Positions 1 to 6,152 are shown, counted from the stretch's first letter. The stretch: DNA of 7,472 bases from Desulfobulbaceae bacterium (GCA_030627725.1 DAOVSZ010000132.1:1-7472); one strand, 5' to 3'. A program made the numbers and translations. The notes: a model not told the origin generated them from the sequence alone.

Positions 1-820
1 AGGGGAGTTCCAGCAACTGAGCGAGCGCCTTTCCCGGCAACGTTCCAACGTCAATAGCAGATAACACTTCACTGTAGTGTCTGATCTTGTCATGCGATAT
101 CGCATGAAAGAGCTTCTCGACAGCAAGCCCTTTACACAGCGATCCGCATTCAGTTGCAAACCAGGAATACGGGTCTTCCTCAGTCAGCCAGTACTCATAG
201 TTGAGCGTCAGGACCTTTTTCATCAGTCCGGCAACCGAGGTCAGATCAATGGCCGGTTGCGATTCAGGCGTCTCCTTCTGGTCCCTGCAGGCCAGTTCCA
301 GGATAATGGTGGAAATCTTCTTCATCGGATGATGCCCCTGGACCATAAGAATCAGGGTCGAATCGTCGAGCAGGGAGAGTCTTTCAAAGCAGGCTGCCAG
401 GACCTTTTCATAAGCAGGCAGAGCAGGCGGTTCCAGCGACAGCAGGAGTTTTTCAACGTAGGCCAGCAGGGATTCAATAGCCAATGACCGGAGGGTGTCG
501 TTCTTGCCGGTTTCATCGATGGCAGTAAAAAAGACACTCGAAAATCGGTCAAAGGCCTGAGGGCCGTCAGGGTGCTGCAGATAATACGAGATATTTTTGA
601 GGACAAAGGAACGGTACTTCGGAAGAATCAGACTCCAGTTCCGGAAAGGATGGCTGACCTCATAGAGCAGCAGATCCAGGCCCCTGACAATCCCCTTATA
701 ATCCTTGACTATATCCGTCAGGACAGCAAAAGAAGGATCAACCACGACCTCAACAGCGGTTTCCAGAAGGTTCGCCTTGAGCGCGTCTGAATCAAGAGGT
801 GTTACGTTTTCTGTGCTCAT
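1..820 (-). CDS. Unrecognised helical protein, 5' part only (3' end off window)
   Basis: An uninterrupted minus-strand frame runs from an ATG at 820 to the window edge, giving 273 codons without a stop. The protein begins MSTENVTPLDSDALKANLLE. It is rich in Leu, Glu, Lys and Ala in helix-like spacing, with no signal peptide or membrane segment in the part seen. Recognisable local features are an aromatic stretch RNWSLILPKYRSFVLKNISY around residues 62-81 and YEYWLTEEDPYSWF around residue 215. I do not recognise the family; it may be the helical N-terminal part of a larger protein whose named domain lies beyond the window. The ATG at 820 is chosen because the next in-frame ATG is more than 150 codons downstream. 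No Shine-Dalgarno sequence precedes it; the 20 bases before the ATG are nearly all pyrimidine. It lies 119 bases after the gap stop, behind two terminator-like hairpins, so it is probably transcribed separately. Confidence 0.75.
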   Translation of the reverse strand, partial: MSTENVTPLDSDALKANLLETAVEVVVDPSFAVLTDIVKDYKGIVRGLDLLLYEVSHPFRNWSLILPKYRSFVLKNISYYLQHPDGPQAFDRFSSVFFTAIDETGKNDTLRSLAIESLLAYVEKLLLSLEPPALPAYEKVLAACFERLSLLDDSTLILMVQGHHPMKKISTIILELACRDQKETPESQPAIDLTSVAGLMKKVLTLNYEYWLTEEDPYSWFATECGSLCKGLAVEKLFHAISHDKIRHYSEVLSAIDVGTLPGKALAQLLELP

Positions 821-840
821 GAGCAAAAAGGAAAAACAGA

Positions 841-884
841 AAAACCGTCAGGGTATTTTATAGTCGACAGACCCTGACGGTTTT
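841..884 (-). terminator. Terminator-like hairpin directly upstream of the partial gene
   Basis: A perfect 14-base inverted repeat, AAAACCGTCAGGGT (841-854) and ACCCTGACGGTTTT (871-884), encloses a 16-base loop. On the minus strand it is followed by an interrupted T-rich run (TTTTTCTGTTTTTCC). It would act as a second, stronger-stemmed terminator for gap. Because its T-run reaches the ATG at 820, it could also act as an attenuator for the next gene. The plus-strand side ends only in TTTTACAG, so termination in that direction is less convincing. Confidence 0.7.
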
Positions 885-887
885 ACA
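857..887 (-). promoter_or_regulatory. Weak candidate promoter for the partial gene, inside the hairpin loop
   Basis: The loop of the hairpin at 841-884 reads TATAAAAT on the minus strand (862-855), a good -10 hexamer (TATAAA, 862-857). The only -35-like hexamer is TGTAAA (887-882), at a long 19-base spacing. A start about 7 bases beyond the -10 would fall in the distal half of the hairpin, so a transcript from here would escape the terminator. It would have a leader of about 30 pyrimidine-rich bases. This is inference from hexamer matches only. Confidence 0.22.
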
Positions 888-914
888 GTATCATGCGGCA
901 CAACCGAAGATCAT

Positions 915-935
915 AAAAACGGCTTTGCCGATTTT
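915..935 (-). terminator. Intrinsic terminator of gap
   Basis: Five bases after the gap TAA, the minus strand reads AAAATCGGCAAAGCCGTTTTT. This is a CGGC/GCCG stem with an AAA loop, extended by A:T pairs across one T-T mismatch and ending in five T. It is short but correctly placed for gap termination, and it is backed up by the longer hairpin at 841-884. Confidence 0.6.
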
Positions 936-939
936 GTTG

Positions 940-1944
940 TTATAACGGACTCTGAGATTCCATATGGAGGATCAGATCAAGCATGCGGTTCGAATACCCC
1001 CACTCATTGTCATACCAGGACAGTATCTTGACCATGTTGCCGATCACCTTAGTCGACATCGCATCGACCACGGAAGAGTGCGGATTTCCCTGATAATCAA
1101 TAGAGACCAATGGTTCTTCAGAATAGCCGAGATACCTGTTGGCGCCCTCTTTCAAGGCCTGATTCACCTCCGGCATCGTGGTCTCTTTTTCCACCTCCAT
1201 GACCACATCGACAAGCGATACGTTCGGGGTCGGGACCCGGACCGCAAGCCCGTCAAACTTCCCTTTCAGCTCCGGGATGACCAGCGATACGGCAGCGGCA
1301 GCGCCGGTCTTGGTTGGGATCATGGAAACCGCGGCCGCCCTTGCCCTTCTGAGGTCCGAATGGGGATAATCGAGTAAACTCTGATCATTGGTATAGGCGT
1401 GGATCGTTGTCATCAACCCTTTTCTGATGCCGAAACGGTCCATGATCACCTTGGCAACCGGCGCCAGGCAGTTGGTGGTGCACGATGCATTGGAGACGAT
1501 ATGATGCTCTGCGGCATTATATTCATCTTCATTCACACCCATCACTATCGTCTTGATATTCCCCTTGGCTGGAGCGGAGATCACAACCTTCTTTGCGCCG
1601 GCGTCAAGGTGGGCGCCGGCTGTTTCAGCGTTGGTGAAGAAACCTGTTGATTCAATAACATAATCCACGCCGAGGTTCCCCCAAGGGATGTCGGCTGGAT
1701 TTCTGTGACTGAAGATCTCAACATGGCGCCCATCCACCGTAATGCTCTTTTCATCCGAGGAGATCTCCTTATCATACACACCCATAACCGAGTCATATTT
1801 CAACAGGTGCGCTGAGGTGCTGATATCGGTGAGATCATTTATAGCCACCACTTCAATATTGGAAAATGTCTTATCCAGGTCGATTGCCCGGAACATACTT
1901 CTGCCTATTCGCCCAAATCCGTTAATCCCGACTTTTACCGTCAT
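940..1944 (-). CDS. gap: Glyceraldehyde-3-phosphate dehydrogenase (type I, NAD-type)
   Basis: Cytoplasmic glycolytic/gluconeogenic enzyme that converts glyceraldehyde 3-phosphate, phosphate and NAD to 1,3-bisphosphoglycerate. The 334-residue product has the usual full length. It begins with the Rossmann motif GINGFGRIGR (residues 6-15) and continues with VAINDL, whose Asp37 is the residue that normally contacts the NAD ribose. The active-site signature SNASCTTNCLAP sits at 151-162 with catalytic Cys155, and the partner His is 182 (TTIHAYTNDQ). The phosphate-binding segment SMIPTKTGAAAAV and the C-terminal SWYDNEWGYSNRM are both present. A Pro in DYPHSDLRRARA together with Asp37 fits NAD rather than NADP use, by family knowledge. 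The ATG at 1944 has a strong ribosome site (AAAAGGAGG, 1959-1951). The gene stands alone, not next to pgk or tpi, with a candidate promoter at 1973-2001 and a terminator at 915-935. Confidence 0.97.
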   Translation of the reverse strand: MTVKVGINGFGRIGRSMFRAIDLDKTFSNIEVVAINDLTDISTSAHLLKYDSVMGVYDKEISSDEKSITVDGRHVEIFSHRNPADIPWGNLGVDYVIESTGFFTNAETAGAHLDAGAKKVVISAPAKGNIKTIVMGVNEDEYNAAEHHIVSNASCTTNCLAPVAKVIMDRFGIRKGLMTTIHAYTNDQSLLDYPHSDLRRARAAAVSMIPTKTGAAAAVSLVIPELKGKFDGLAVRVPTPNVSLVDVVMEVEKETTMPEVNQALKEGANRYLGYSEEPLVSIDYQGNPHSSVVDAMSTKVIGNMVKILSWYDNEWGYSNRMLDLILHMESQSPL

Positions 1945-1972
1945 GAATGCCCTCCTTTTGAACTATCTCAAT

Positions 1973-2001
1973 ATGTTAAAGAATCTTTTAGGAAATGTCT
2001 A
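1973..2001 (-). promoter_or_regulatory. Candidate sigma70-type promoter of gap
   Basis: On the minus strand TAGACA (2001-1996, five of six to TTGACA) is followed at exactly 17 bases by TAACAT (1978-1973, four of six to TATAAT). The predicted start near 1966 leaves a short leader that contains the gap ribosome site. A further TTGACT lies upstream at 2036-2031, close to the edge of the inserted repeat element, but has no well-spaced -10. Confidence 0.45.
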
Positions 2002-2045
2002 AAAAATATGTTCGCACACCTTCTTCAAAGAGTCAATATATTGTT

Positions 2046-2176
2046 GTAACTATTCAGCAGCACTCCATCCGCTCATTCGCTGCGCTCACCAGCTGCACAC
2101 GATCAGGCCTTCTCGCATAGCCCACTATAGCTCGTCAGCCTGCTTGTGCACATCTGAAGCACTGCTGAACAGTTAC
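2046..2176 (-). other. Predicted long RNA hairpin within the MITE-like element
   Basis: In minus-strand RNA the arm from 2176-2158 pairs with 2064-2046 over 19 consecutive positions, 16 Watson-Crick and 3 G-U. Inside this, 2152-2146 pairs with 2100-2094 (7 pairs, 2 of them G-U), 2141-2137 pairs with 2109-2105 (one G-U), and a small ATAG/CTAT stem caps it with one more G-U. As plus-strand RNA each of these G-U positions would be an A-C mismatch. The fold therefore favours RNA read toward gap. No T-run follows, so it is not an ordinary terminator. Function unknown. Confidence 0.45.
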
Positions 2177-2221
2177 GGGATGGAATTTCGGCTACGTTTG
2201 CCGCTCCACCTGAATAGTTAC
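2046..2221. mobile_element. MITE-like non-autonomous element, 176 bp, IS66-like ends
   Basis: The element starts GTAACTATTCAG (2046-2057) and ends with its exact complement CTGAATAGTTAC (2210-2221), and is bounded by perfect 8-base direct repeats. It has no coding capacity. Ends beginning 5'-GTAA together with 8-base duplications are the known hallmark of the IS66 family, so I infer a miniature derivative mobilised by an IS66-type transposase encoded elsewhere; no transposase is present here. A third, inward-lying copy of the terminal sequence (2158-2176, complement of GTAACTGTTCAGCAGTGCT) lies 45 bases inside the right end, so the left 131 bases form their own palindrome. It sits between the stop of the TPR-like gene (2262) and the gap promoter. 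Confidence 0.75.
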
Positions 2222-2261
2222 ATATTGTTATTGGAATCGCAGGCGTCGACAACAAGGAAAA

Positions 2262-3089
2262 TCAGGAAACATGGTCCATCAATTCTTCTTTTACCCGTAT
2301 AAACGCCTTCAGCTGGGAGATATTCCGGATTGCTTCACTGCAGGAGGGATTGATAGCCAGGGCCTTTGCATACGCCTCAAGGGCATGTTCGTGCCAGTGG
2401 CCTTCCTTATAGCTTGCGGCAGCAATACAGTAGCCCTTTTCGACTCCATCCGGATAGAGTTCAGTAAAAAAATCCTCTACGGTTTCATACCACAGTTCAT
2501 CAATGATATAGGCGTTCTCTATCAGATAACGGATAAGGAGATCGTTGCCGGCCTGGTCCGGTATGATCGTCCGCAACAGATAATTTGCCTGGCCGAACAT
2601 GAAACCGATATTTTCCATCTGCTCACTTATCTCTCTGGACGAACGGCTCATGAAATACCGGCAGACCTGACCGAAATACTTGAAACTTCCGGCAACCTCG
2701 TCAGAGGCCATAACGGCATGCGGCGTTTCTATTTCCTCTTTCCCGGTCCATTGATCATAATTCTGGTACATATAGATATTTTCTTTCAGCTTCATGGCTT
2801 CATGAAAAAGGGACCCGATCATCCAGTCCAGCAGGCAGCCTTTCATTTCGCTTGAGTCGGTTTGTCGCCACAGCTGATGACACGTATCCTTCAAGCGCCA
2901 GAGAAGACCGCGGGCGCTTTCCGAACCAACCAGTTCGTCTATCTCTTCAAAAGAAATCCGGCTGTCTAAAAGATACAACTCATAGATCATTCTAAAAGAT
3001 GAAAAGGCCTGGTAAAATTCCTTGATCATGTTTTTCACAAACAGGCTGCGGCGTGCATCAAACCATCTATTTACTTGTCTTTCTTCCAT
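2262..3089 (-). CDS. Unknown protein with C-terminal TPR-like repeat, glgA-linked
   Basis: A 275-residue soluble protein with no signal peptide or membrane helix. Most of it is helical and rich in aromatic and acidic residues (for example MKLKENIYMYQNYDQW). I do not recognise a family for the first 215 residues. The C-terminus contains a TPR-like helix pair (about residues 219-252, with HALEAYAKALAINP) of the type that mediates protein contacts. The chosen ATG at 3089 begins one base after the TGA of the GT5 synthase gene, so translation is very likely coupled; the ribosome site is weak. The same frame is open upstream to an ATG at 3203, but that would overlap the synthase by over 100 bases and gives an Arg-rich, implausible extension. 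As third gene of the aroC-glgA operon, a role tied to glucan synthesis is possible but is only inference. It is followed by the mobile-element repeat and no clear terminator. Confidence 0.85.
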   Translation of the reverse strand: MEERQVNRWFDARRSLFVKNMIKEFYQAFSSFRMIYELYLLDSRISFEEIDELVGSESARGLLWRLKDTCHQLWRQTDSSEMKGCLLDWMIGSLFHEAMKLKENIYMYQNYDQWTGKEEIETPHAVMASDEVAGSFKYFGQVCRYFMSRSSREISEQMENIGFMFGQANYLLRTIIPDQAGNDLLIRYLIENAYIIDELWYETVEDFFTELYPDGVEKGYCIAAASYKEGHWHEHALEAYAKALAINPSCSEAIRNISQLKAFIRVKEELMDHVS

Positions 3090-3090
3090 C

Positions 3091-4704
3091 TCAGCCGGCC
3101 ATCGCAAGGGCTCTTTCGTAGAGTTTTTCATACCGGACAACCACCTTGTCCCAGGTATATTTCGCCTTGATCTCCTGAATAGCCGCCTGCTGCATTTCTG
3201 CAATCTTTTCAGGTTGCTCGCGGAAGACCTGCATTGCCCTCCGCATGGTTCTCGTCAAGGCTTCCGAGCTATGCTCTTCGTAGGAGAAACCCGTCACATC
3301 GTCAACCACCTTGACCAGCCCGCCAATGTGGTGCACGATAGGGATGGCTCCAAAAAGCTGGGCCATAAAATCCGTCAGCCCGCAGGGCTCATACCGGGAG
3401 GGGTTCAGAAAAAAATCACCGGCCGCGTAAATCCGGTTGGCCAGCATAGGATCATATCCACGCAGAACACAGATCCTGCCGTTGTTCTTTTTCACCTTTG
3501 TCAAATCAACAAGACCATCTTCGATCTCTTTACTGCCGGCGCCCAGGATCAGAATCTGAAAGTCCGTATCCTGCTCCATCTGAATCTTCAAGGCCTTGAC
3601 CAGTTTTTCAACGCCCTTCTGGGTGGAAAACCTGCTGACAAGGATGAAAAGGGGCTGGTCCGGTCGTGGCGTCAACATTCCGGACTGGCGAATGGATGGC
3701 AGTTTCTCACTTGACGCGGCATTGGCTTCCAGCAACTGCACCAGATCTTCCCGGCACCGTTTCTTTCCTTCCAGGTCCTGTTTTTCAGGATCAAAGCCTG
3801 CTGCGATACCCATTCTTTTCCAATCCAGAGGATTGTGTACGTTCGGATTGATGCCGTTTGTTATCCCCTCCAGGTGAATCCCTCTTGTCACCAGGGTGTG
3901 ACCAAGCCATCCGGTCAGCGCATCATCAGGCGTCTCTCTCAGTTCTCTGGCGTAGTTCTCACTGACCGTATTCATAACCGAATAGAACGAGGCGGCCAGA
4001 AAGGGGTCAAAGGCGTCTCCAAGCTGATTGCCGTAAATACAGCTTTCCGGCAGTCCGGTGATGGTCCGGGCAAAGGGCAGGTCGGAAACCTCCTGATGAT
4101 ATCCGACCCCGGCGTTGTGTATGGTCACAATGCAGCCGGTCTTGCTGAAATAATGCCGGTATCCCTCCACTTCCCGCAGCATGGCTGGAAGACAGGCGGC
4201 ATGCCCGTCCTGACAATGGATAATATCCGGTTTTTCTCCCAGCAGGATCATCAGGTTGAGCGTTGCCTTCTGGTGGAGAATATTCATGGCAAAATAATCA
4301 ACATGCCCGTACCCCTGTCGGTGCATCGGGTCTTCAATCTCATCTTCCGCCGTAAACGTATAGATGCCTCTTTTTTCCGAAAACCGCTCCGCATCAATAA
4401 GGTAGAGCTGGACGCCTTTCTCCTTTTTTGACCAGATTCCGACGAATTCACGCCGCTCAACGTTGACATACGGCATATCGACCTCAAAGGAAATATCGAG
4501 AAGCCTGAACCCCTTTTCCTCCGGATTCATGAAACCATACCTGGGCAGAACCACACTGACCGTAAGGCCCTTTTTAGCCTGAAGCGTTTCCGCCAGCTGA
4601 CGGCAGACATCCTTCACGCCCCCTGCCCCGGCCAGGCCTTCATATTCCCGTGTGACCATCCAGATATTGCTTACCGTTGCAGCCTTTTTTCCCTTCTTCA
4701 CCAT
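3091..4704 (-). CDS. glgA: Glycogen/starch synthase-like GT5 glucosyltransferase (variant first motif)
   Basis: A 537-residue GT-B enzyme resembling ADP/UDP-glucose-dependent glycogen synthases, which extend alpha-1,4-glucan chains in the cytoplasm. The N-terminal half has VTREYEGLAGAGGVKDV (17-33), HCQDGHAACLPA (163-174), TIHNAG (194-199), TVSENYA (246-252) and GITNGINP (280-287). The C-terminal half has SRFSTQKGVEKL (367-378) and the catalytic/donor-site SRYEPCGLTDF (436-446, Glu439 and Cys441), followed by GGL at 461-463. In typical GlgA the first motif is KxGGL; here it is GAGGV (26-30), so the donor-binding Lys is absent and a Lys follows instead. HDW is also replaced by QDG. Donor or acceptor preference may therefore differ. 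The ATG at 4704 is chosen for its AAGG-type ribosome site and its 13-base distance from the aroC stop. An upstream ATG at 4755 would overlap aroC by 38 bases. The TPR-like gene follows after one base. Confidence 0.88.
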   Translation of the reverse strand: MVKKGKKAATVSNIWMVTREYEGLAGAGGVKDVCRQLAETLQAKKGLTVSVVLPRYGFMNPEEKGFRLLDISFEVDMPYVNVERREFVGIWSKKEKGVQLYLIDAERFSEKRGIYTFTAEDEIEDPMHRQGYGHVDYFAMNILHQKATLNLMILLGEKPDIIHCQDGHAACLPAMLREVEGYRHYFSKTGCIVTIHNAGVGYHQEVSDLPFARTITGLPESCIYGNQLGDAFDPFLAASFYSVMNTVSENYARELRETPDDALTGWLGHTLVTRGIHLEGITNGINPNVHNPLDWKRMGIAAGFDPEKQDLEGKKRCREDLVQLLEANAASSEKLPSIRQSGMLTPRPDQPLFILVSRFSTQKGVEKLVKALKIQMEQDTDFQILILGAGSKEIEDGLVDLTKVKKNNGRICVLRGYDPMLANRIYAAGDFFLNPSRYEPCGLTDFMAQLFGAIPIVHHIGGLVKVVDDVTGFSYEEHSSEALTRTMRRAMQVFREQPEKIAEMQQAAIQEIKAKYTWDKVVVRYEKLYERALAMAG

Positions 4705-4717
4705 ACTTCTGCCTTGT

Positions 4718-5770
4718 CTATTGAATGGCCTTCTGTCTGAGGAGATGGTCTGCAAGGGTCAGACGGACCATTGCCTCGCAGACTGGAATTATCCGTGGAA
4801 TTGCCGAAATATCATGCCGCCCGCCGATTTTTATCGTGACCGGCTCATTGTCCAGATTAACGGTCTTCTGCTCCAGCGCAATCGAGGGGATCGGCTTCAC
4901 AGCGACCCTGGCCACAATATCATCGCCGTCTGAAACCCCGGCCAGGATCCCGCCGGACCGGTTCGAAGAAAAGCCCTCCGGGGTAATTGGATCGTTGTTC
5001 TCGGACCCCAGGGCAGAGGCAGCGGCAAACCCGGCGCCGATCTCAACGCCCTTGACCGCGCCGATCGACATAAGCGCCCGGGCAAGTTCCGCATCAAGCT
5101 TGTCAAAGACAGGCTCACCAAGCCCTGCCGGACACCCCTTTGCAACGATCTCAACAATGCCGCCCAGGGAGTTCCCCTGCTTCTTCACCTCGGCAATCCT
5201 CTCCTCCATCCTGGCGGCAGCCGCATTGTCAGGACAAAAAAGCCTGTTCCGGCCGATCTCGTCAAAATTCCGCGCGAGAGCCTCGATACCACCCAGGGCC
5301 ACCGTATAGGCGGTCACCGTAATGCCATGTTGTAAAAGCAGCTCTTTTGCCACAGCGCCGGCAGCCACCCGGGCCGCAGTCTCGCGTGCAGAGGCCCTGC
5401 CCCCTCCTCGATGATCGCGTATGCCGTATTTCTTCAGATAGGTGATGTCACCGTGCCCTGGCCTGAAGATGTCCTTCAAATGATCATACGACTTGCTGTG
5501 GGCATCCTTGTTGAAGATAACAAGAGAAATCGGGGTGCCGGTCGTTTTTCCTTCATACACCCCGGAGAAAATTTCGACCTTGTCCGGTTCCTTGCGGGGG
5601 CTTGCACCTCCCCCGGTGCCAGGCCTGCGGCGGTCCATTTCCTGCTGGACTCTCTCCTCCGTAAGGTCGATACCCGGCGGACAGCCGTCAATGGTCGCTC
5701 CCACCCCGGTCCCATGTGACTCTCCCCAAGTCGTGACCCTGAATACCTTGCCGAATGTGTTTCCTGCCAT
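4718..5770 (-). CDS. aroC: Chorismate synthase
   Basis: Last enzyme of the shikimate pathway: it uses reduced FMN to eliminate phosphate from 5-enolpyruvylshikimate-3-phosphate, giving chorismate for aromatic amino acids, folate and quinones. The 350-residue protein carries all family signatures: WGESHGTGVGATIDGCPPG (15-33) with the catalytic His19, RRRPGTGG (47-54), RPGHGD (103-108, usually RPGHAD), GRASARETAARVAAG (124-138), and RSGGILAGVSDGD through KPIPSI (about 271-297) plus GGRHD (316-320). It is one of the shorter forms and ends in IQ without a C-terminal extension. The ATG at 5770 is preceded by AAAAAGGA at about 9 bases. It is the first gene of a unit with the GT5 synthase and the TPR-like gene, an unusual partnership for aroC. 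It has a candidate promoter at 5839-5866. Confidence 0.97.
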   Translation of the reverse strand: MAGNTFGKVFRVTTWGESHGTGVGATIDGCPPGIDLTEERVQQEMDRRRPGTGGGASPRKEPDKVEIFSGVYEGKTTGTPISLVIFNKDAHSKSYDHLKDIFRPGHGDITYLKKYGIRDHRGGGRASARETAARVAAGAVAKELLLQHGITVTAYTVALGGIEALARNFDEIGRNRLFCPDNAAAARMEERIAEVKKQGNSLGGIVEIVAKGCPAGLGEPVFDKLDAELARALMSIGAVKGVEIGAGFAAASALGSENNDPITPEGFSSNRSGGILAGVSDGDDIVARVAVKPIPSIALEQKTVNLDNEPVTIKIGGRHDISAIPRIIPVCEAMVRLTLADHLLRQKAIQ

Positions 5771-5838
5771 TTATTCAAATCCTTTTTAACTTGATTTTTC
5801 CCCCACAAGTTGTCGCCAAATTCGCTCACAATTTCAAC

Positions 5839-5866
5839 ATATTACGAATGCAGCACGCGTTGTCAG
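5839..5866 (-). promoter_or_regulatory. Candidate promoter of the aroC operon
   Basis: On the minus strand CTGACA (5866-5861, five of six to the -35 consensus) is followed at 16 bases by TAATAT (5844-5839, four of six to the -10). The predicted start near 5832 gives a leader of about 60 bases containing the aroC ribosome site. It is supported by hexamer match and position only. Confidence 0.35.
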
Positions 5867-5909
5867 AGTTTTATACAAAAAATCTATAATGTGTAATTTT
5901 ACCATTGAA

Positions 5910-5935
5910 TCCCTGCCACGTCAGGGACTTTTTTT
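5910..5935 (+). terminator. Intrinsic terminator on the plus strand, no plus gene upstream
   Basis: TCCCTG-CCACGT-CAGGGA followed by C and seven T is a clean rho-independent terminator reading rightward, against every gene in the window. A perfect TATAAT at 5885-5890 with TTGTCA at 5860-5865 (19-base spacing) could make a short plus transcript ending here. Otherwise it would end antisense transcription coming through aroC. On the minus strand the same sequence is just a hairpin in the region upstream of the predicted aroC start. Confidence 0.5.
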
Positions 5936-6152
5936 GAAACCATTCGGAATTACAACGAAAAAAGATATGTTTAAGAAAGAATTCGTCTTCAATGAAGACA
6001 ATAAAATAGAAACGGTTAACGCTTCCGTCTCGCGCTTTTTCGAGACCGACAAATAAAATCAAAGGATACAACCTCTCCTCGAATGTCCAATAGAACAAGA
6101 GCCCTTTGTGGTTATCAACGAAACGTCTCTGGAACCTCCGACTCGACCGGAA

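Larger units (their letters stand above)
2038..2229. repeat. 8-bp direct repeats flanking the inserted element (target-site duplication)
   Basis: ATATTGTT occurs at 2038-2045 and again at 2222-2229, exactly abutting the outer ends of the 12-base inverted repeats of the element between them. A perfect 8-base duplication at this precise place is the footprint expected from transposition. Removing 2046-2229 would restore a continuous AT-rich intergenic sequence between the TPR-like gene and gap. Confidence 0.8.
5771..6152. other. Intergenic region between yrfG and aroC: AT-rich, three hairpins, no confident gene
   Basis: About 380 bases without a convincing gene. It holds three short perfect inverted repeats: GTCTCG/CGAGAC (6027-6032 and 6041-6046), GTCTTC/GAAGAC (5985-5990 and 5994-5999) and TCCCTG/CAGGGA (5910-5915 and 5922-5927). 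Only the last has a T-run, and it lies on the plus strand. A 75-codon minus frame (6098-5871, TTG start) crosses the region but is unusually Phe/Tyr-rich and lacks support. No terminator for yrfG is evident on the minus strand. Confidence 0.6.

Noticed and set aside
1964..2036. TTGACT at 2036-2031 as the gap -35
   Set aside because: No acceptable -10 lies 16 to 18 bases downstream; the TAGACA/TAACAT pair fits better.
2271..2855. 194-codon plus-strand open frame
   Set aside because: It is antisense to the TPR-like gene, which has a coupled start and a plausible protein.
3090..3203. Longer start for the TPR-like gene at 3203
   Set aside because: It overlaps the synthase gene by over 100 bases and gives an Arg/Trp-rich extension typical of an out-of-frame reading.
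4705..4755. Longer start for the GT5 synthase at 4755
   Set aside because: It would overlap aroC; the ATG at 4704 has a better-placed ribosome site and begins nearer the conserved N-terminal strand.
4725..5309. 194-codon plus-strand frame rich in Ser, Pro and Ala
   Set aside because: It is the antisense shadow of aroC.
5818..5834. AAATT-N7-AATTT palindrome containing AATTGTGAGCG on the minus strand, like half of the lac operator
   Set aside because: Only one half matches, no LacI-type regulator or sugar gene is nearby, and a half-site match of this length can occur by chance in AT-rich promoter DNA.
5871..6098. 75-codon minus-strand frame in the yrfG-aroC spacer
   Set aside because: It needs a TTG start, is extremely rich in Phe and Tyr, crosses all three hairpins and resembles no family I know. 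It is more likely chance reading of AT-rich DNA.
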